Assembly (NCBI GenBank): GCA_902810755.1
Contig: CADDYT010000116.1
Coordinates: forward strand, 1 to 20,090
Length of the DNA: 20,090 nt
Direction: 5' to 3'
Source: Chloroflexota bacterium
GTDB taxonomy: Bacteria; Chloroflexota; Ktedonobacteria; Ktedonobacterales; Ktedonobacteraceae
The notes under the pieces were generated by a model that did not search any database, was not told the DNA's origin, and worked only from the letters and a program-made list of their open reading frames with translations. Both the position numbers and the translations under genes were made by a program. The stretch's first letter is position 1. Every line of letters begins with the position of its first letter. This document shows, piece after piece, positions 16,041-20,090 of the stretch.

Positions 16041-16046
16041 ATTATA
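16041..16046 (-). promoter_or_regulatory. Candidate -10 element upstream of rlmD
   Basis: A perfect TATAAT on the minus strand sits just after the stop codon of the bactofilin-like gene. No good -35 is found 16-18 bases upstream. If used, it would give rlmD a leader of about 230 bases containing the 15938-15960 hairpin. Confidence 0.3.
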
Positions 16047-16048
16047 CC

Positions 16049-17023
16049 TTAAAAGTCGAGCGGCTTTCTGGGCTGACCATAGAGCCGTGTCCCGAAGCGG
16101 CTCAGGAAAACCGTCCCCAGCCCGAGCAGCCCGACCAGGAGATTGATCAGCCAGCCAATATAAGGGAGAGAACCGAGCAGCGCCAGGGCTGTCAGTCCTA
16201 CCACCACCTGCACGGGGCGCGAGTTGTGTCGTGGGTCAATGGCGTGAACGATGTGTTCGCCGATGAACCAGCCAATGGCTACCATACCAAATGCCCAGGC
16301 CGCGATCAGCCCGAGAAGGATGACCACTGCCAGGGGAACCGGCAGGATAAGCGCCATCAGCACCACCAGCACGGGCGGCGCCAGCAAGACGCTCAATAGC
16401 CCGACGACAAAACTTCGCTTCGTGTTCTGTATAGCCGTTGCCCGCACCAGCGTTAAGTGTTCTGGCAAGAGCCAGATGAGCATCAGACCCAGCCCGGCCC
16501 AGATCAGAATCGACCAGAACGGGAAACTGAAATGGCTTATCTCGCCAGACAGCCAGGCGAGCGTCGTCGCATGCATCGTCGGCTGTCTATGTATAGAGCC
16601 TGCTCCCGGTTCCCAGCGACTGCCATACAGATCAATCGTGCCATTGACGATTGAGCCATTTTGCAGAGTGAGCGTGCCGTTGTAGAGGACAATATTGCCA
16701 TCCACTTTCCCCGCGATGACGACCGTGCTGTCGAAGGCATCGACATCGCCGCGCACCTCACCGTTGATGGCCACCTTGCTGCCGAAGGCCATCAACGAAT
16801 CACAGACGACCTGCTGTGTATCAATAACGACTGTGCCGCCAAAATCCGGTCCGCCGCTGCTGCACCCGCCGTCTGTGCTGACGGCGCGGGCAAGCATTGC
16901 TGTACTGGCGTGCGACGCGCCGGGCATTTTTCCCCACCAACCGCTATATATGAAAAAGACGGTGAGTAGCACAATGCCGGGTAGGATAGTTGCGTACCAC
17001 CGTCGAGATCTGCTTTTGAACAT
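16049..17023 (-). CDS. Bactofilin-like (polymer-forming) membrane protein
   Basis: 324 residues from ATG 17023, preferred for GGGAG seven bases upstream. ATG 17041 with AAGG adds six residues and is possible. A basic N-terminus and one helix (about 10-29) act as a signal or anchor. Residues 62-136 form a short-period beta-helix-like repeat (VVIDTQQVVCDSL, KVAINGEVRGDV, VVIAGKVDGNI, LTLQNGSIVNGTI), the pattern of bactofilin/polymer-forming cytoskeletal proteins. Four or more membrane helices follow (about 168-186, 205-230, 232-256, 272-305). Bactofilins normally lack such a membrane half, so this is an extracytoplasmic bactofilin-like domain on a membrane module. It is the third gene of the sigma/anti-sigma cluster, about 80 bp after the anti-sigma gene, and may be its target or co-sensor. 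Function unproven. Confidence 0.7.
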   Translation of the reverse strand: MFKSRSRRWYATILPGIVLLTVFFIYSGWWGKMPGASHASTAMLARAVSTDGGCSSGGPDFGGTVVIDTQQVVCDSLMAFGSKVAINGEVRGDVDAFDSTVVIAGKVDGNIVLYNGTLTLQNGSIVNGTIDLYGSRWEPGAGSIHRQPTMHATTLAWLSGEISHFSFPFWSILIWAGLGLMLIWLLPEHLTLVRATAIQNTKRSFVVGLLSVLLAPPVLVVLMALILPVPLAVVILLGLIAAWAFGMVAIGWFIGEHIVHAIDPRHNSRPVQVVVGLTALALLGSLPYIGWLINLLVGLLGLGTVFLSRFGTRLYGQPRKPLDF

Positions 17024-17104
17024 ACTGGAACTCCCGATCATGGCCGTCGCCTTTTTGCGGTTCAGATGGCGTTGACCATGATATATACCTCACGTTGCTT
17101 CGCT

Positions 17105-17665
17105 CTAAGCCTCCTGTGGGTAGCGCATGAGGCGGAGCCATAGTCCAAACATCACAACAACGGCGAAGGCAACGCCCAGTAAGAGCCAGTTGTTGTACGT
17201 GACCAGCGCCAGGCCGGTCTGGATATACTGGCCCAGCACGAGCAGGATATTAATGATGTCGCCCAGGAGAGCCAGCGTCCTGTCCGCCAGCCCCGGCTGC
17301 GTAAGGAGCAAGACGAAAGCCAGCAGCGGGAGACAACTGAGCAGGAAGACTGCGGTGGCGATGAATGCTGTACCAAAGATGCCCACACGGGCCATCCGTG
17401 ATCGTTGCTGACCGCGCAGGTCCTCAAGTTGCTGCGTGATACGCTGCTGCTGCTGGATGGCGCGCATGATACGATCGGTTGGGATCGTGCAGGGGACGAA
17501 GGGCGCGGCATCGCGGAACAGGCTATCGACCTTGCTCTGACGCCGCTCGAAAGCGCGACACGTCGGGCACTGTTGCACATGCTCTTGCAGCGCCGGAATA
17601 TCCTCTTCCGGGAGATCACCGTTGCGCCGGATGGCCAGCAAAAGTTTAGCGTCGTGGCAGCGCAT
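17105..17665 (-). CDS. Zinc-binding membrane anti-sigma factor (zf-HC2/ZAS)
   Basis: 186 residues from ATG 17665, which has a strong AGGAGG nine bases upstream. A start at 17683 is possible but poorly supported. The N-terminal cytoplasmic domain carries CHDAKLLL and the H-x3-C-x2-C zinc motif (His29, Cys33, Cys36; Cys3 may be the fourth ligand). A Gln-rich helix (70-90) precedes membrane segments near 93-122, 131-155 and 158-177. Such proteins hold an ECF sigma factor inactive at the membrane until a signal releases it. The gene overlaps the end of the sigma gene by 20 bp, so the two are probably translationally coupled and act as a pair. Confidence 0.88.
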   Translation of the reverse strand: MRCHDAKLLLAIRRNGDLPEEDIPALQEHVQQCPTCRAFERRQSKVDSLFRDAAPFVPCTIPTDRIMRAIQQQQRITQQLEDLRGQQRSRMARVGIFGTAFIATAVFLLSCLPLLAFVLLLTQPGLADRTLALLGDIINILLVLGQYIQTGLALVTYNNWLLLGVAFAVVVMFGLWLRLMRYPQEA

Positions 17666-18464
17666 CGATCTGCTCCTCCTCATTCTGCTTATGCTGCTGC
17701 ATAGAGCGAGCGAGTAGTTCGCGGGCGCGGTGCAGGCGCGCTTTGACCAGCGCGGGCGTCAGTTGCAGCGCGGCGGCGATCTCCTCGTAGGAGAAATCGT
17801 ACCAGTAGCGCAGGACGATGACGGCGCGGTACTTGCCGGGCAGTTTTTGCAGGTATGCCTGAATCTCATCCTGCTGCTCGCCCGCCAGCGCCGACTGTTC
17901 CGGCCCGACGCCCATATCCGTAATCCACTCAAGGAACGGTACATCTTCGAGCGGCAACGCCAGGAAACGGCGGCGGCGCAACTGGTCGATGGCCAGGTGA
18001 GAGGCAATCGAAAGTAGCCAGGTGCTGAACTTATGCTCAGCCTTATAGCTGGCGAGTTGGGTATAGGCGCGTACAAAGGCTTCCTGCGTCACATCTTCTG
18101 CCTCGGTGAGATTTCCCAGCATCCGATAGGCAAGGTTCTGTACGGCATCTTTATAACGCTCGACGAGTACCGAGAAAGCGTCCTGGTCGCTGGCGAGCGA
18201 CAACTCGACAAGCGCGGTATCGCTCATTGCCTCCACGACCGCTCCTCGCGTCCCTCGGGTATAGACCTGAGATGCATTCTGCTCTTCAACCAGACTCTTA
18301 CTGTTTGATCGTCCGGCGCTCACCCCCTGCGCCCCTGTAGCCGTCAATGTTCCAGCGCCACTATTACTCATATTGCGTTTACGACGCGATTTCCGGGCCG
18401 GAGCCGGGGTGGCCAGACCGCCCGGCAAGCCCAGTGGACCACTTGCATGCAATGTCGTTTCCAT
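17646..18464 (-). CDS. ECF-type RNA polymerase sigma factor
   Basis: 272 residues from ATG 18464. Region 2 lies at about 100-168 (LVERYKDAVQNLAYRMLGN, EDVTQEAFVRAY, KFSTWLLSIASHLAIDQLRRRR). Region 4 lies at about 203-254 (LQKLPGKYRAVIVLRYWYDF, SYEEIAAALQ, VKARLHRARELL). Region 3 is absent, as in ECF factors. The first 79 residues are low-complexity and Ser/Gly/Thr-rich, so ATG 18371 or ATG 18227 (GGAGG two bases upstream, too close to be ideal) could be the real start; the conserved part begins near Met80. It directs RNA polymerase to a stress or envelope regulon and is held by the overlapping zinc anti-sigma factor. Self-regulation is usual for such operons, but I find no clear matching promoter in 18465-18635. 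Confidence 0.92.
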   Translation of the reverse strand: METTLHASGPLGLPGGLATPAPARKSRRKRNMSNSGAGTLTATGAQGVSAGRSNSKSLVEEQNASQVYTRGTRGAVVEAMSDTALVELSLASDQDAFSVLVERYKDAVQNLAYRMLGNLTEAEDVTQEAFVRAYTQLASYKAEHKFSTWLLSIASHLAIDQLRRRRFLALPLEDVPFLEWITDMGVGPEQSALAGEQQDEIQAYLQKLPGKYRAVIVLRYWYDFSYEEIAAALQLTPALVKARLHRARELLARSMQQHKQNEEEQIDALPRR

Positions 18465-18628
18465 CCAGTCACCGCTCGTTCTAATCTCGTTTCTGAGAAG
18501 ACATACTCACAAAATAGATAACATTCCTGCCGCGACCGGCATTCCATTTATGAGTATCTACGGGCAGTGCCAACAAAAGTTGCAACTCTCAATGCACGAA
18601 GTGTACCATGATACCGCGTTGCTGACAA

Positions 18629-18647
18629 GAGGGAGTTAGACTCTCTC
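18629..18647 (-). terminator. Short hairpin across the VKOR stop codon
   Basis: GAGGGAGT and ACTCTCTC pair with one mismatch around a three-base loop, spanning the stop codon at 18636-18638. No strong T tract follows, so terminator activity is uncertain. Confidence 0.3.
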
Positions 18648-19142
18648 CGACTCCAGTTCCGCCTCCGTCTCATCCTCTTCTACCACATCCGGTCTCTGCT
18701 GCACCTGTACCAGCGTAATCAGGAACATGACGAGGATGATACCATGCATCCCGGTACACCACGCGCAGATGGTATGCAGTTTGACGATCTCCACATAGAC
18801 AAGATAGAGGACGGTCAGCATGCCCACCAGCGACCAGGCAAACTGGGTGATGTGAGCCTTGCGCAGCGTCTGCGAAGAAGACGGGGAGAGGCGTAGAGCC
18901 GCAATCGCCAGCGCCGCGCTCACAAGGCCCCAGAAGAGGCCGGGAATAGTAATGGGAACGGTTGTGCCAGGGATGACAGAATAGGGACTGGACAGCACAA
19001 AGGCGCAATCCACGAAGCCCTGTGCGGAGCAGACGAGGGGAACATTCTGATAGTGGACAAAGGTCAGGTAGAGAGCAATGCCGATGCCCGCCACGGAAAG
19101 CAGCAGCAACACCATCTGCGCCACTGGCCGATTCTTATTCAT
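18636..19142 (-). CDS. Vitamin K epoxide reductase-type membrane thiol oxidoreductase
   Basis: 168 residues from ATG 19142, supported by AGGAG about 12 bases upstream. The frame is open to 19304, but that part is a dispersed palindromic repeat, not protein. Membrane helices lie near 9-29, 66-84, 98-118 and 131-147. The VKOR pattern is complete: loop cysteines Cys38 and Cys46, the Ser-rich segment LSSPYS (50-55), and the redox motif CAWC (Cys126-Cys129). Bacterial VKOR homologues use quinone to reoxidise a thioredoxin-like partner and so drive disulfide formation outside the membrane. No thioredoxin domain is fused and no DsbA-like gene is nearby. The acidic tail (154-168) is unusual. Confidence 0.85.
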   Translation of the reverse strand: MNKNRPVAQMVLLLLSVAGIGIALYLTFVHYQNVPLVCSAQGFVDCAFVLSSPYSVIPGTTVPITIPGLFWGLVSAALAIAALRLSPSSSQTLRKAHITQFAWSLVGMLTVLYLVYVEIVKLHTICAWCTGMHGIILVMFLITLVQVQQRPDVVEEDETEAELESERV

Positions 19143-19201
19143 CGCAAAATCTCTTCTCCTCTTCTCGCACTGCAAGCATTGGGAGCATATTCGCATCGTA
19201 T

Positions 19202-19280
19202 CATGCTGAGCGACAGCGAAGCATCTGTGGGAGCCACGCTGAGACAAGTTTTTGCGGATGCTTCGCTGCTGCTCAGCATG
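19202..19280. repeat. Dispersed palindromic repeat with 24-bp arms
   Basis: 19202-19225 (CATGCTGAGC..CAGCGAAGCATC) is the reverse complement of 19257-19280 at 22 of 24 positions, around a 31-base loop. Translated, it gives the CHAEQQRS / FAVAQHD pattern recognisable in spurious N-terminal extensions in many bacterial genomes, which marks a widespread palindromic element. It lies between the divergent VKOR and rnc genes. Confidence 0.75.
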
Positions 19281-19365
19281 GCACGGTTCAAGTTCGTTTT
19301 GCATAGCATACTGCTATCTTGCGTCGAATGTCAACCGGTAGAGTGAGGTAACAGGTGTTCAGAGA

Positions 19366-19395
19366 CTGACGTTTTTGCGTTGTGTAGGATATAAT
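19366..19395 (+). promoter_or_regulatory. Likely rnc promoter, possibly giving a leaderless mRNA
   Basis: TATAAT (19390-19395) is preceded by an 18-base spacer and CTGACG (19366-19371), a 4/6 match to TTGACA. Transcription would begin near 19402, only one or two bases before the ATG at 19404. Confidence 0.45.
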
Positions 19396-19403
19396 AGGAA
19401 TAT

Positions 19404-20090
19404 ATGGAAAACGAAGACAGGCTTGAGGAACTGGAGCGGCTACTCCAGGTAACGTTTCGCGACCGCGCGCTGTTGAAGCGAGCCATCACGCACCATTCAT
19501 GTTGCCCGGAGACAGCCGTACAAGACTCATACGACACCCTGGAATTTCTGGGTGACGCGATCATCAGCGCGCACGTCGTAGAGTACATCTACCGCAACTT
19601 CCCCAACGCTTCGGAGGGCGAGATGACGGCGCTCAAATCCGAAGTGGTCAGTCGTCGTGTTTTTGCCCGCATCGGTCAACATCTGGGACTCTTCCCCTTC
19701 ATCTGCATCGACATCGCCAACCTCAGAACCTTCAACGACCGCTCGCGCGACTCCCTCTGCGCCGACGTCCTCGAATCCATCGTCGGGGCCATCCACATCG
19801 ACCAGGGGCCAGAGGCCTCCCGCGACTTCATCGCCCGCGTCATCCTGCCCGTCATCCCCATCATCAACCAGCACGCGCTCGACACCAACCCCAAGGGCCG
19901 CCTGCAAAAGCTCGTCCTCCACCGTTCCGGCAGCCTCCCCCGCTACCGCGTCATCGAGCAAGGGGGCCGCAACAACGACCGCACCTTCACTGTCGGCGTC
20001 TACGAACAAGATTTACTGTTAGGATTGGGAACCGCCTCCAGCATCAAGGAAGCGGGTCGCCTGGCGGCCCGCGAAGCATTGGAGATATTG
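19404..20090 (+). CDS. rnc: Ribonuclease III (3' end outside window)
   Basis: 229 residues visible from ATG 19404; no stop is reached. The N-terminal nuclease domain has the signature LEFLGD (46-51) with catalytic Glu47 and Asp51, and ADVLESIVGAIHID (120-133) with Asp121 and Glu124. These match the four metal-binding residues of E. coli RNase III (Glu41, Asp45, Asp114, Glu117). A dsRNA-binding domain starts near 161 (NPKGRLQKLV, YRVIEQ, GVYEQDLLLGLGTASSIKEAGRLAAREAL) and looks nearly complete, so few residues are missing. The enzyme cuts double-stranded RNA in rRNA and mRNA processing. AGGA (19396-19399) is close to the ATG. The middle of the gene uses almost only C-ending codons, unlike its neighbours. 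Confidence 0.95.
   Translation, partial: MENEDRLEELERLLQVTFRDRALLKRAITHHSCCPETAVQDSYDTLEFLGDAIISAHVVEYIYRNFPNASEGEMTALKSEVVSRRVFARIGQHLGLFPFICIDIANLRTFNDRSRDSLCADVLESIVGAIHIDQGPEASRDFIARVILPVIPIINQHALDTNPKGRLQKLVLHRSGSLPRYRVIEQGGRNNDRTFTVGVYEQDLLLGLGTASSIKEAGRLAAREALEIL

Noticed and set aside
19143..19304. 54-residue N-terminal extension of VKOR
   Set aside because: It is the translated palindromic repeat; a good ribosome binding site precedes ATG 19142.
19527..20009. 160-codon minus-strand frame opposite rnc
   Set aside because: Arises from the C-ending codons of rnc, which read as Asp/Val/Ala/Gly repeats on the other strand.

Overview
The window looks like a chromosomal segment of a GC-rich, Gram-positive-like soil bacterium, most plausibly a Chloroflexota member of the Ktedonobacteria type. 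This is inferred from protein style, not from a database hit: several large GT-C membrane glycosyltransferases, an ECF sigma / zinc anti-sigma pair, a TRAM-domain RlmD, a mycobacteria-like quinolone region in GyrA, and scattered palindromic repeats between genes. I see no phage, plasmid, transposase, CRISPR, tRNA or rRNA.

Layout. 1-96 is probably the tail of a Gly/Arg-repeat protein. 381-4721 is a plus-strand cell-surface glycosylation cluster: one GT2 family transferase followed by two tandem paralogous polytopic GT-C transferases, then a 115-residue orphan gene (4803-5150). A convergent hairpin separates these from gyrA on the minus strand (5288-7837). Upstream of gyrA on the same strand is a third, distinct GT-C-type membrane transferase (8032-9987); its terminator hairpin holds the -35 element of the likely gyrA promoter in its loop. 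A 371-bp divergent spacer with a 20-bp-period direct repeat leads to a CvpA-like membrane protein and a poly-Gln / double PH-like / PASTA membrane protein (10359-12635).

After a spacer carrying a large palindromic repeat comes an MFS sugar-type transporter (to 14367). It converges on rlmD (minus, 14439-15800) across a 29-bp near-perfect bidirectional terminator that includes the MFS stop codon. Further along, the minus strand carries an ECF sigma factor, an overlapping zinc-binding anti-sigma factor and a bactofilin-like membrane protein (18464 down to 16049), which look like one signalling operon. A vitamin K epoxide reductase-type thiol oxidoreductase (minus, 18636-19142) and RNase III (plus, 19404 to the window end, incomplete) flank another dispersed palindrome.

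How the genes work together. Most of the window concerns the envelope: nucleotide-sugar and polyprenyl-linked sugar transfer, lipid- or peptidoglycan-sensing membrane proteins, stress sigma signalling and extracytoplasmic disulfide formation. Housekeeping nucleic-acid genes (gyrA, rlmD, rnc) are interspersed. The least conventional parts are the PH/PASTA/poly-Q protein, the sigma/anti-sigma/bactofilin trio and the duplicated GT-C pair. I do not see decisive evidence for a wholly new defence or mobile system.
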